In this document: positions 26,224-33,817 of the stretch, piece after piece | How the letters are laid out: each line of letters begins with the position of its first letter | Position numbering within the stretch: the first letter of the stretch is position 1 | DNA from: a bacterium | GTDB lineage: Bacteria > Armatimonadota > Abditibacteriia > Abditibacteriales > Abditibacteriaceae | NCBI GenBank assembly: GCA_004172935.1 | Contig: SDZD01000017.1 | Location: forward strand, 38,912-102,911 | Reading direction: 5' to 3' | DNA length: 64,000 nt | The notes under the pieces: model-generated | What the model saw: only the letters and a program-made list of their open reading frames with translations | Told to the model about the DNA's origin: nothing | Database searches by the model: none | Translations under genes and position numbers: made by a program

Positions 26224-26865
26224 CTAGAGCCGTCCAAGAGTTCCAATGGCGCGGCCAATTATCTGAGGGTTGCTAGAACCCTCTGGCAAGTCGAAGGCTG
26301 CGTCAGAGCCATCCAATAGTTTCGGCACCTGGCCGTTCATCCCATCAAAGCGCTTGAGAGTCGAAAGAAATTCCCCATCTTCAAGCCCAACTTGTATAAG
26401 CACGATTTCCCCGCGACGTGGCGTTTTACGGTCGTAGGGTCGCACTAACACCAACACACCGTCCATGATGCCCGCACCTTCCATGCTTTGCCCGTCGGCA
26501 CGCACCCAGACATCGCCATCCTGCGCCTCTAATTCGTCTGCCGTCTCGGTTGAGATAGTGAAATGCTCAGCACGATCTACCGCATCAGCCCACGGCCCGC
26601 ACGGAACAGCCGATAAATAAGGAGCAGTGAAGGTATTGAATCCATCATCCTGAATCTTTACAGGGCGTGGATTGTAATACAGCTCCAATGCGCGGCGAAT
26701 GACATCTGACCGCGTTTCCCGATTGGTCGCCGCCTCTTTGTCTATAGCTCCCGCCATCGAAGGCGTGACCATAAACATTATTTTGTCTTCAAATTTTTCC
26801 TTCTGGGAAGGCGGGTTGTAAAACGCTTGGGCCATGTCGGTAGGCCGTGGAAGAGCGAAGGTCAT
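26224..26865 (-). CDS. Phage repressor: ribbon-helix-helix plus S24 (LexA/UmuD-type) peptidase
   Basis: 213 residues with an AGGTGA ribosome-binding site. Residues about 29-65 look like a ribbon-helix-helix domain (IMFMVTPSMAGAIDKEA, then TRSDVIRRALELYYN). Residues about 85-213 are a LexA-type autocleaving domain: cleavage dyad C89-G90 (UmuD uses Cys-Gly; LexA and CI use Ala-Gly), catalytic S127 in ADGQSMEGAG and catalytic K171 in STLKRFDG. It should repress the early promoters and cut itself when RecA filaments form after DNA damage. The usual helix-turn-helix of CI-type repressors is absent. Confidence 0.85.
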   Translation of the reverse strand: MTFALPRPTDMAQAFYNPPSQKEKFEDKIMFMVTPSMAGAIDKEAATNRETRSDVIRRALELYYNPRPVKIQDDGFNTFTAPYLSAVPCGPWADAVDRAEHFTISTETADELEAQDGDVWVRADGQSMEGAGIMDGVLVLVRPYDRKTPRRGEIVLIQVGLEDGEFLSTLKRFDGMNGQVPKLLDGSDAAFDLPEGSSNPQIIGRAIGTLGRL

Positions 26866-26902
26866 CTTGTCACCTAAGCCCAGTATACGCGCCTGATATT
26901 TA

Positions 26903-26951
26903 TATGGTAATCCCTATGGTATTAGGTTGATAGGGATAAACAGTTATGGTA
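26903..26951. promoter_or_regulatory. Operator repeats in the divergent control region
   Basis: TATGGTA occurs three times in direct orientation (26903-26909, 26915-26921, 26945-26951), and a perfect 8-bp inverted repeat ATCCCTAT/ATAGGGAT (26910-26917, 26930-26937) lies among them. Short repeated sites suit a ribbon-helix-helix repressor that binds cooperatively between the repressor and the early genes. Confidence 0.55.
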
Positions 26952-27002
26952 AACATTAGGTAGTGAGATGGTGACCTTCACCTCTTACGTAAGGAGGGTT
27001 GA

Positions 27003-27215
27003 ATGACCTTAGCCGAGATCGAGAAGAACTACGTGGATTACCCGACTATTGCCCGTGAGTGTGGGGCCTCTCCTTATCAGGTAGGCAACTGGGCACGTTA
27101 TCACAAGTATTTTGAGACAGAGCATGTCTTTGGTAAGCCTCTTGTTCATCGCGACCAATACGAAAAATTCAAGCGCGAACATCCCGAACTTATCAAAGCA
27201 CCTGTTACCGCTTAG
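27003..27215 (+). CDS. Small helix-turn-helix protein (Cro- or excisionase-like)
   Basis: 70 residues after a strong AAGGAGG site. The segment YPTIARECGASPYQVGNWARY resembles a MerR/excisionase-type helix-turn-helix, followed by VHRDQYEKFKREHPEL. It is the first rightward early gene, opposite the repressor, the normal place for Cro. A role in the lytic switch or excision is inferred from place only. Confidence 0.7.
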   Translation: MTLAEIEKNYVDYPTIARECGASPYQVGNWARYHKYFETEHVFGKPLVHRDQYEKFKREHPELIKAPVTA

Positions 27216-27240
27216 TGCGACTTCATGCCCAAACGAACAA

Positions 27241-27267
27241 AGCCCGCGCTCTACGAAAGCGCGGGCT
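27241..27267 (+). terminator. GC-rich hairpin after the first early gene
   Basis: Perfect 10-bp arms AGCCCGCGCT and AGCGCGGGCT around 7 bases. No T-run follows directly, so it may act as an attenuator or a target of antitermination. Confidence 0.55.
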
Positions 27268-27324
27268 GGGACGGACACCAAATGTTCGTTCTTGATTTTA
27301 CCCCTAATAGGGGCCAACCACCAA

Positions 27325-27618
27325 ATGACACAATCCTTTTACTCCGGTTTCGAGAGCCTTCGCGCTCTAGCCGCATCAGGCATCGTAAGCCAAATTCACA
27401 TCGCCCGCTCCGTTTCCCTTGTGGGCACGCTCAGTGATTGGAGCGCCCTCTACGCCGACGGCAATTTCACCAACCACTGCGAGCTGGAAGAGCACATCTA
27501 TCAGAGTGTTCTCGCCACTCCCATCCCTGCCGCCCGCGTCTTGCTCACCGAGTTGGAAGCCCGCTACGTTCTGAGCCAGTCCGCCGACCTCTGCCTCTGC
27601 ATCACGAGGGAATCCTAA
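27325..27618 (+). CDS. Hypothetical early protein
   Basis: 97 residues from the ATG at 27325 (MTQSFYSGFESLRAL). Longer starts would run through the hairpin at 27241. The sequence is helical with LTELEARYVLSQSADLCL near the end. No domain recognised. Its stop overlaps the next ATG (TAATG). Confidence 0.55.
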   Translation: MTQSFYSGFESLRALAASGIVSQIHIARSVSLVGTLSDWSALYADGNFTNHCELEEHIYQSVLATPIPAARVLLTELEARYVLSQSADLCLCITRES

Positions 27619-28178
27619 TGCCCAACACCATCAACATCGAAGAACTCGTAGCCAAAGCCAAGGCATTTGACCGGCTCCAATCCATCGCCGACCGTCGCAA
27701 TGCAACGGGCCTTTACTGTGTGACCTATAGCTCTGAATCTATCCTTGCGAAGATGGAAAAAGAGTGCGATGAAGAAGAGGCCCAAATCGCAAAAAGAAAT
27801 GCTGTTAAGGCAAAGCAACAGGCGGAAAAAGACGCTGAGGGCGCCGCATGCGGTCTATTCAAAGTGGGGGATGAAATCACCTTTGTAGAGATGGGCAAGG
27901 AAACAAATGGGAAGGTTGTTGGATTCACCACTTCTGGTTTATTGGCTCCGGCTCTTGAGGTATGGACTGGAACAGTAGCTCAGCGCTTTACGAAGCGCCC
28001 GTCTTGCGTCAAGCCCATCAAAGATAAGGTGAATGGCCTTCGCGTCTTTATGGATGGCGACCAACACTGCGCCGTATTTGGGGACTTCACCAACTTGCAG
28101 GAATCCAGCGCTGGCTTCGGTAACACCGCCGCCGAAGCAGTTACGGCCCTAGTCAACGACATCGCGAGGACAACATGA
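27618..28178 (+). CDS. Hypothetical early protein
   Basis: 186 residues starting at the TAATG overlap. An N-terminal charged helix (AKMEKECDEEEAQIAKRNAV onward to about residue 75) probably forms a coiled coil; then a beta-rich part with FKVGDEITFVEMGKETNGKV, which looks like a small SH3-like barrel. Function unknown. Confidence 0.65.
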   Translation: MPNTINIEELVAKAKAFDRLQSIADRRNATGLYCVTYSSESILAKMEKECDEEEAQIAKRNAVKAKQQAEKDAEGAACGLFKVGDEITFVEMGKETNGKVVGFTTSGLLAPALEVWTGTVAQRFTKRPSCVKPIKDKVNGLRVFMDGDQHCAVFGDFTNLQESSAGFGNTAAEAVTALVNDIARTT

Positions 28179-28528
28179 GCACTCTTCGTTTTGGGTATGG
28201 CGAAATTATCTCCCTTGAAGGTGATGATCGCCTACTGGAAATCTTCGCCACCCATATTCATCCAACGGACATTAAAGAGTCCACTCATTTCGTTCGCATC
28301 ACTGACGCGGATGGCAATGTGCTATCAATCGGAGCACTCAAAGACAATGCACCTAATGCGTCTCTTAAACCTTTCGTATTAATTGGTGGTTGTCTGAAAG
28401 CCTACCTCCCTTCGCCTGACGCCAAGGTTATCATGTCATTGGAAGACCTCTACCGCCTTAATCCCACCATTAAAAAGCCAATGGAAGGCTTTATCGAACA
28501 AATCAAAGAAGAGGGGTGGAATTTGTGA
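28175..28528 (+). CDS. Hypothetical early protein
   Basis: 117 residues with an ATGA overlap at the start. Segments GYGEIISLEGDDRLLEIFAT and KVIMSLEDLYRLNPTIKKP are visible. No recognised domain. Confidence 0.6.
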   Translation: MSTLRFGYGEIISLEGDDRLLEIFATHIHPTDIKESTHFVRITDADGNVLSIGALKDNAPNASLKPFVLIGGCLKAYLPSPDAKVIMSLEDLYRLNPTIKKPMEGFIEQIKEEGWNL

Positions 28529-29157
28529 GCACAACCAAAACCAAACCCGCCGTCAAATTGCCCATCATCAGGCACTGCGAATTCATCCCCGGTGGCATCC
28601 ACTACTTCGAGATGGATGCTAGTCGGCGCAACATGAAGCACGTGCAGGAGATTTGTGTGGAGAGCGGCGCCGTCCGTTGCAGCTGCGAACACTTCACCTA
28701 CAAGCTCGCGCCATCAGACCCTACGCTTGCGACGCCAGAGCTTCATTGCAAGCACATCTCTTCGGCAGTTGAATGGCTGTTGGATAACGGGCATCTTGAA
28801 GAATCGGAATTGCAACTCGCTGAATTGCTGCATGAACTGAGACCATGCGACAACTGCTTTATGCCAGACGCGGAGATTCCGCTCTGTGATGAGCAGGGCC
28901 GCTTGACCGACGGTTTTATGTGCCGCGAGTGTTTGGCCCAACTACGACTCGATAACGAGCATTGGAGCGACCACGCCCAACAACTGCGCGCTACCATCGC
29001 TGAACTGGATGCCGAAGAATCTACCCTACTCGCTGAAGATGCTCAGTTCGGCCCAGAATTGCGTTGTCATTCCCGGCGACTGGCTGAGATAGCGGGCGAA
29101 CGCGCCGACAACTGGCACCTATGGATGGCTTGCGAACCCATCAAGGAGAAATGCTAA
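28525..29157 (+). CDS. SWIM-like zinc-finger protein
   Basis: 210 residues from the GTG at 28525, which overlaps the previous stop (GTGA) and has a GAGGGG site 8 bases upstream. Residues about 53-82 contain the CxC...CxH pattern of SWIM zinc fingers (CSCEHFTYKLAP, then HCKHISSAVEWLL). A second Cys cluster, CDNCFMP and CREC, lies at about 108-140, and a helical C-terminus follows. SWIM domains bind DNA or proteins, often in recombination factors; the partner is unknown. Confidence 0.68.
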   Translation: MSTTKTKPAVKLPIIRHCEFIPGGIHYFEMDASRRNMKHVQEICVESGAVRCSCEHFTYKLAPSDPTLATPELHCKHISSAVEWLLDNGHLEESELQLAELLHELRPCDNCFMPDAEIPLCDEQGRLTDGFMCRECLAQLRLDNEHWSDHAQQLRATIAELDAEESTLLAEDAQFGPELRCHSRRLAEIAGERADNWHLWMACEPIKEKC

Positions 29158-29453
29158 TGCCCAAAGACACCCAATTCCAAAAGGACTTATCTGAGGCGAC
29201 TGAGATAATGCAAGGGCTAAATTACGAATTGGTTCGCAACCGGGGAGGTTACCCTGCGGATTGGAATACCGTACCTGGATTTGTCCTTTGCGCCGATGTT
29301 CGCGACGAAGACGAACCTGAACTGCGTATCTACCGCAATGCCGATGTTGTGGCGGCTCTCAGGACAGCAAAGCGCGACCTTGATAGTGGACGATGCAAAG
29401 ATATGGCGGAAGCCTTTTACGAAAATTATCCGCCAACACGGGGAGAATCATGA
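29157..29453 (+). CDS. Hypothetical early protein
   Basis: 98 residues from the ATG in a TAATG overlap (MPKDTQFQKDLSEATEI). Acidic middle (CADVRDEDEPELRIYR). No recognised domain. Confidence 0.58.
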   Translation: MPKDTQFQKDLSEATEIMQGLNYELVRNRGGYPADWNTVPGFVLCADVRDEDEPELRIYRNADVVAALRTAKRDLDSGRCKDMAEAFYENYPPTRGES

Positions 29454-29728
29454 ACCTTCCCATCCAAGTCACCGAGCGCGACATCCTCAACGGCAGTTGC
29501 AACTCGCCCTATTCCTGCGCTATCGCCCTCGCCGCTAACCGCGCGCTGAAAGGCCACAGCCGAATCATCTACTGCGACGTGCTGATGAAGACCATCCGCT
29601 TCTATGATGGATCGGGCGATTTGGTCTGCGCTGTGAAGCTCTCAAAATCGGCTAAGAACTTCGTCCGCGCTTACGATGCTGGCCTCCTCGTGAGGCCGTT
29701 CACAATGCAGGTGAAGCTCCCATGTTGA
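29450..29728 (+). CDS. Hypothetical early protein
   Basis: 92 residues, ATGA overlap with the previous gene. Contains VTERDILNGSCNSPYSCAIA and FYDGSGDLVCAVKLSKSAKN; possibly a small alpha/beta fold. Similar short proteins occur in many phages but I cannot name a family. Confidence 0.58.
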   Translation: MNLPIQVTERDILNGSCNSPYSCAIALAANRALKGHSRIIYCDVLMKTIRFYDGSGDLVCAVKLSKSAKNFVRAYDAGLLVRPFTMQVKLPC

Positions 29729-29838
29729 GGCTCTTCTCTTGCGAGTGGCCTACCTGCCCAACCTGCCGCGCCAAATTGACATGGCGCCGACCTGACCGCT
29801 GGATTTGCTTCTTCTGCGGTCCCAAAAGGAATTCATGA
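29722..29838 (+). CDS. 38-residue Cys-rich mini-protein
   Basis: Starts at an ATG overlapping the previous stop and ends in an ATGA overlap with the helicase gene. It has two Cys pairs, CPTC and CFFC, 17 residues apart, so it can fold as one zinc ribbon. The overlaps on both sides argue that it is translated. Confidence 0.6.
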   Translation: MLRLFSCEWPTCPTCRAKLTWRRPDRWICFFCGPKRNS

Positions 29839-31724
29839 CCGCATCCGCTTACGCACCGAAAATGGAAACCACGCCTCACCTCTCGCTTGTGCCACCCGTC
29901 GCGCCCTCAGTGCCGCGCATCGTGGGCACGCCACAGCAAGAGGCGTTTTGGCTGGAAATCGAGACGGGCAAAACACACATGACCTTCGATGCCCTCGCGG
30001 GTACGGGCAAGTCCTTCTCTATCTGCCACGGTGGGCGCGTGGCCCTGCGCAAATACCCCAATCTGCGCGTTGGGTACTGCGCCTACAATCGCTCCATCGC
30101 CGACGAACTGAGAAGCAAAATCCCCGCGGGTGCCGAGGCCGATACTTTTCACTCCTACGGTAAGCGCGCCATCGCCGACCACTTGGGCCGCCAACCCGAT
30201 GTTCAGGATGGCAAGACGGGCATCCTGCTCAAACAACTGCTCTTGCCGGAAGAATTCGATGCTCGCAAGCGCGTCCCCAAACCGCTCCTGAAAGCCGTGT
30301 CGGGCATCGTCTCCATGTGCAAGTCCTACCTACTGGATGGTACGCCCTCGGAGATTGATTTCATCGTCAAGCGGCACGAAATCGAGCTTGCGCCCAACCG
30401 CGCCAAAGCTGAAAAGGGCGTCTCCATCTCACCTCAACAGATCGCCGCCGATGCCGCATTTAAAGCGCGCGTGTATGAGCTGGTGCCGAAGGTGCTGGAA
30501 CGCTCGAAGGAGATGATTTCGACCATCGACTATGACGACATGCTGTGGCTGCCCATCGTGCTTGACCTGCCCACCATCCCGGTTTTTCACTTGCTCTTCG
30601 TCGATGAATCACAGGACTTGAACCGTGCCCGTCAGGAACTTGCCTTTCGTATGTGCCACCGTAAAGGCCGCATCGTATGTGTAGGAGACCGGAATCAAGC
30701 CATCTACGGCTTCACCGGAGCCGATGCACAGTCGATGGCGACAATGGCCGAGCGCATGAAGGCAACTGAGCGCGGATTTAAGGGGATGCCCCTCACTGTC
30801 TCATTCCGTTGCCCAAAAGCCGCAGCCGTAGAGGCGCAGAAAATCGTGCCGACCTTCGAGGTTTTGCCCGACGCCATCGAAGGCTCAGTCGAACATATCT
30901 CCGAGAAGGACGCACCAACACACATGCAGCCTGGCCACATGGTTCTTTGCCGCTGCAACGCGCCACTCGTGAAGATGGCGCACCAACTTCTCAGGGCCAA
31001 AAAGAAGGCTTTGCTCAAGGGCAAAGACCTCTCGAAACCTATCAAGGAATTGATGGATACGCTCGGAGAGAACGATGTCAAGGCGATGGGCGACGCGCTA
31101 AAAAGCTACCGTGCTATCGAAGTTGACCGACTCAACGACGCCAACAAATCGCCGCAAGTCATTGCAGCCTTCGAGGACAAGTGTGAGACGCTGGAAGTGC
31201 TGATGGAGGGTTGCTCGAATCGTGCGCAGGTCGAAAGCAAAATCGACCAGATATTCGAGAAGCAAGACCCTGAGGGCGCCGTAATCCTCATGACGGCGCA
31301 CGGCTCGAAGGGCTTAGAGGCTGATGTTGTTTGGCTTCTCAAACCGGGCCTGATGCCTCACCCATCAGTGTTGAAGTCCGGCGATGAAGACCAGCTGCAA
31401 CAGGAAATGAACCTGCGCTACGTCGCTCTGACCCGCACCAAGAACCGCTTGATTTTCATTGACGAAGTGGGTGGCGAGCCTACTAAGTCGATGGATGAAG
31501 CGCCCAAGGATATGCCGAGCCATGTCCCTACGCCGGAACCACAAAGCACCATCCTCTGCGCCCCAGTGGTTGCTTCTGTGCCCGTCAAAACCGAAATCAG
31601 GACTGGTGACTGGGACGCCATACGCGCCCACTTGCAAGCCGCGTGTGACGCCGCGCCGTACGACACCGACCTCAGATTCTTTCAAGGGTTGGAGATGGCA
31701 CTGGGGGCGATACCTCGTGGCTGA
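29835..31724 (+). CDS. UvrD/PcrA-like superfamily 1 DNA helicase
   Basis: 629 residues from the ATG at 29835 (MTASAYAPKM) in an ATGA overlap. Q motif GTPQQEAFWLEIE; Walker A ALAGTGKS (54-60); motif Ia GYCAYNRSIADELR; Walker B FVDESQDL; motif III VGDRNQAIYGFTGAD; motif IV SFRCPKA; motif V LMTAHGSKGLEADVVWLL; motif VI LRYVALTRTKNRLIF. It should unwind DNA 3' to 5' during phage replication or recombination. The RAD52-type gene follows closely. Confidence 0.92.
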   Translation: MTASAYAPKMETTPHLSLVPPVAPSVPRIVGTPQQEAFWLEIETGKTHMTFDALAGTGKSFSICHGGRVALRKYPNLRVGYCAYNRSIADELRSKIPAGAEADTFHSYGKRAIADHLGRQPDVQDGKTGILLKQLLLPEEFDARKRVPKPLLKAVSGIVSMCKSYLLDGTPSEIDFIVKRHEIELAPNRAKAEKGVSISPQQIAADAAFKARVYELVPKVLERSKEMISTIDYDDMLWLPIVLDLPTIPVFHLLFVDESQDLNRARQELAFRMCHRKGRIVCVGDRNQAIYGFTGADAQSMATMAERMKATERGFKGMPLTVSFRCPKAAAVEAQKIVPTFEVLPDAIEGSVEHISEKDAPTHMQPGHMVLCRCNAPLVKMAHQLLRAKKKALLKGKDLSKPIKELMDTLGENDVKAMGDALKSYRAIEVDRLNDANKSPQVIAAFEDKCETLEVLMEGCSNRAQVESKIDQIFEKQDPEGAVILMTAHGSKGLEADVVWLLKPGLMPHPSVLKSGDEDQLQQEMNLRYVALTRTKNRLIFIDEVGGEPTKSMDEAPKDMPSHVPTPEPQSTILCAPVVASVPVKTEIRTGDWDAIRAHLQAACDAAPYDTDLRFFQGLEMALGAIPRG

Positions 31725-31968
31725 AATCGAAATCACCCGCGAACAGGCCATTGCCCTTATCTGCGAATCGACCTTCATTGACAATCTCGCCCGCGTCATC
31801 GAAATCAGCGAAGCCTACCTGCAAACCAAACGCGCTCAGGCGCCTATCCAAAACCATGAACCCAACTCAAGCAATCTTCGACCAACTCAAACAACCCCTC
31901 GACGTAACCCGCGTGAAAAAGCGGCAGGGCGGCGGCGGAACACAACTCTCCTACATCGAAGCGCATGA
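31717..31968 (+). CDS. Possible small protein overlapping the helicase end and RAD52 start
   Basis: From a GTG at 31717 with GGGG 9 bases upstream, 83 residues. The first 48 (EIEITREQAIALICESTFID) read like a real helical protein and fill the 130 bp between the two large genes. The rest overlaps the RAD52-type gene by over 100 bp in another frame and is Arg-rich, as expected of a shadow. Either a real overlapping gene or one shortened by a sequence error. Confidence 0.4.
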   Translation: MAEIEITREQAIALICESTFIDNLARVIEISEAYLQTKRAQAPIQNHEPNSSNLRPTQTTPRRNPREKAAGRRRNTTLLHRSA

Positions 31969-32710
31969 CGCCATTTCTACCCTGAATCGCATCTTCGGCT
32001 ACGATGGCTGGAAGTTCGAGCTACTCGGTTTTCAAGAACGCGCAACGCCCAAAGGTTTCGCCTACCGCCAAGAGGTTCGTTTAACGGCCCGTATTGGAGA
32101 GGCATGGGTGCCGCGTGAGGACGTGGGCATTGGTATCGCGTCAAACGGCAACAGTGACCAAATCGAGAAGGGCATGAAAGAAGCTGTCAGCGATGGCCTC
32201 AAGCGTGCCGCCCGTTTTTTTGGCGACCAGTTTGGGAACGAACTCTACGACAAGTTGGCGCCGGAACATTCGGGGCAACAGCGCGCGGCCATTGCCACCA
32301 CAGCTCAGCTACAGGAGTGCGAAGCGCTGCGCCAAAAGGCCGTACAACTCGGCTTTCGCGTCAAGGATGGAGCCGAACCTAAGAAACAAATGGAAGGCGC
32401 CGAAGAGCGCGCAGTGGTCGCCAAAACCGAGGCGTTTCGAGCCTACATTCAGAATCACGGCGACAAAGGCGCCGACTCTCCTACAAAGCGGCTGGACACC
32501 CTCGAAGACCTCGGCGGATTATCCCGCTTCTTTGCCGCGTGTGATGCCAAGGGGCAACCCTTCGCCAACGATACCGACATTGCTGCCTTCGAGGATGCTG
32601 CGACCAAAAACGCGGGCATGGCCGTTGTCGTCGAAGACCTGCGCGATGAAGATTGGTCGGACTATGCCGAGCAGGTCGAGAACGGCTTCTTGAAGTGGGG
32701 GCAATCATGA
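31856..32710 (+). CDS. RAD52-family single-strand annealing protein
   Basis: 284 residues from the ATG at 31856. Residues about 12-130 match the RAD52/RAD22 core: QLSYIEAHDAISTLNRIFGY, WKFELL, a beta-hairpin with RQEVRLTARIGE, DVGIGI, and KGMKEAVSDGLKRAARFFGD. Such proteins form rings that anneal complementary single strands. The C-terminal half is an acidic variable region. With the UvrD-like helicase and RusA it makes up a phage recombination set. Confidence 0.9.
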   Translation: MNPTQAIFDQLKQPLDVTRVKKRQGGGGTQLSYIEAHDAISTLNRIFGYDGWKFELLGFQERATPKGFAYRQEVRLTARIGEAWVPREDVGIGIASNGNSDQIEKGMKEAVSDGLKRAARFFGDQFGNELYDKLAPEHSGQQRAAIATTAQLQECEALRQKAVQLGFRVKDGAEPKKQMEGAEERAVVAKTEAFRAYIQNHGDKGADSPTKRLDTLEDLGGLSRFFAACDAKGQPFANDTDIAAFEDAATKNAGMAVVVEDLRDEDWSDYAEQVENGFLKWGQS

Positions 32711-32970
32711 GCGACCGTATTTGCTGCCCTTTGTGCCGATGCGCGGAAGTGCTTCTATCGAAGGCATACCCAGAACAGGCCGAAGTGCTTGCCCTCTTGC
32801 GCGAGCATGGCCCTATGACGGCATCTGAGATTAGGGCAAAGGTCGATAAATCTATCGGAGTCACAGCCATCAACAACAGGCTGGAAAGGCTGCGAGCTTT
32901 TGAACTTGTCGCGAGAACACGCTATGGCAATGGCTGGAAATATATCGCTAAGCCAGAGGTGGAATCATGA
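32707..32970 (+). CDS. Small winged-helix protein with N-terminal Cys motif
   Basis: 87 residues. It begins with CCPLCRCAEV, a Cys cluster, and has a winged-helix-like part (MTASEIRAKVDKSIGVTAIN, then NRLERLRAFELVARTR) resembling a DNA-binding regulator. ATGA overlaps at both ends. Possibly an early regulator. Confidence 0.62.
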   Translation: MSDRICCPLCRCAEVLLSKAYPEQAEVLALLREHGPMTASEIRAKVDKSIGVTAINNRLERLRAFELVARTRYGNGWKYIAKPEVES

Positions 32971-33680
32971 CGCGCGTTGCTTCGCCCATCCTCGACAGAG
33001 AGGCCAAAGACCGTGCCGCACTGGACCCGCAGACAGCCAACGCGCTCGCCAAACGCCGCAAGGATTTGGAGAATCGCGACAGGCAATTCCATCAGTGGGA
33101 CGGGATCACAGCCTCAGACCTCTTTGGCGACTACCTGGCCTCTCGGCTCCTACGCATTGAGCAAGCCTACCCTGAGTTGCCCTACGATGAAACCGCCGAA
33201 GTCGCCGTTATTGGCGCCATCTGTATCGAAGGCGCGACGGCTGAAATCGCCATTGGTCCGCTTCATCCGAACCACTTCAAATTGAAGTACGCGATGGATG
33301 CTTTGTGTGCCATTGCCGTGCTGCGCCGGGAACACCGCAAGGGTAATCCCGTACCCATCGACGCTTGCACCATCGGCTCTCAGATGCGGCGCATGAAGAC
33401 CTTTGTGGCGCCAGATCGGGGCGAATTGGGCACAGCTGACTTTCTGGTGTATTGCATGGAGCAATGCCCCAACGCTGAGAACATCAGCGCCTATATCGAC
33501 GCTGTGATGAACGCATCGCGCTTGAGGTTCCAGCACTGGCTAGGGCTTGCCTACGCCCGCGAAACCCTCAAGGCTGAGGCTGAGCCTGCACAGCTCTTGA
33601 GCGCGATGCGGGGCGCGCTGGACACCATCGAACTGCGCGGCTTTGTCGACCTGAACACCGTTTTCGAGATAACCAAATGA
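32967..33680 (+). CDS. Stand-alone DnaB N-terminal-domain-like protein
   Basis: 237 residues. Residues about 70-200 follow the DnaB helicase N-terminal domain: EVAVIGAICIEGATAEIAI, HPNHFKLKYAMDAL, PIDACTIGSQMRRM, then ISAYIDAVMNASRLR. In DnaB this domain binds primase and loader and is followed by a RecA-like ATPase, but no Walker motif is present here. It may hijack or load the host helicase. The two neighbouring helicase genes are not DnaB-type. Confidence 0.72.
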   Translation: MTRVASPILDREAKDRAALDPQTANALAKRRKDLENRDRQFHQWDGITASDLFGDYLASRLLRIEQAYPELPYDETAEVAVIGAICIEGATAEIAIGPLHPNHFKLKYAMDALCAIAVLRREHRKGNPVPIDACTIGSQMRRMKTFVAPDRGELGTADFLVYCMEQCPNAENISAYIDAVMNASRLRFQHWLGLAYARETLKAEAEPAQLLSAMRGALDTIELRGFVDLNTVFEITK

Positions 33681-33817
33681 AATCTCTCTACAAAATCATG
33701 CTCGCCGTCTCTCTGGCTTCCTGCATCGGGCCGCTGGCATTTATCATCTGGCTTCTGTTGGAATTGGGCCACACCTACACGGGCTACTCATTCACCTTTG
33801 GAGACACCAACGCATGA
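33677..33817 (+). CDS. 46-residue membrane protein
   Basis: Starts in an ATGA overlap and ends in one. A single hydrophobic helix spans about residues 7-29 (MLAVSLASCIGPLAFIIWLL). No family recognised; the overlaps on both sides support it as a gene. Confidence 0.6.
   Translation: MKSLYKIMLAVSLASCIGPLAFIIWLLLELGHTYTGYSFTFGDTNA

Noticed and set aside
27225..27437. 70-codon open frame just after the first early gene
   Set aside because: It runs through a perfect GC hairpin, is overlapped by the better-supported gene at 27325, and its sequence (Arg/Pro/Ser-rich) looks like a shadow frame.
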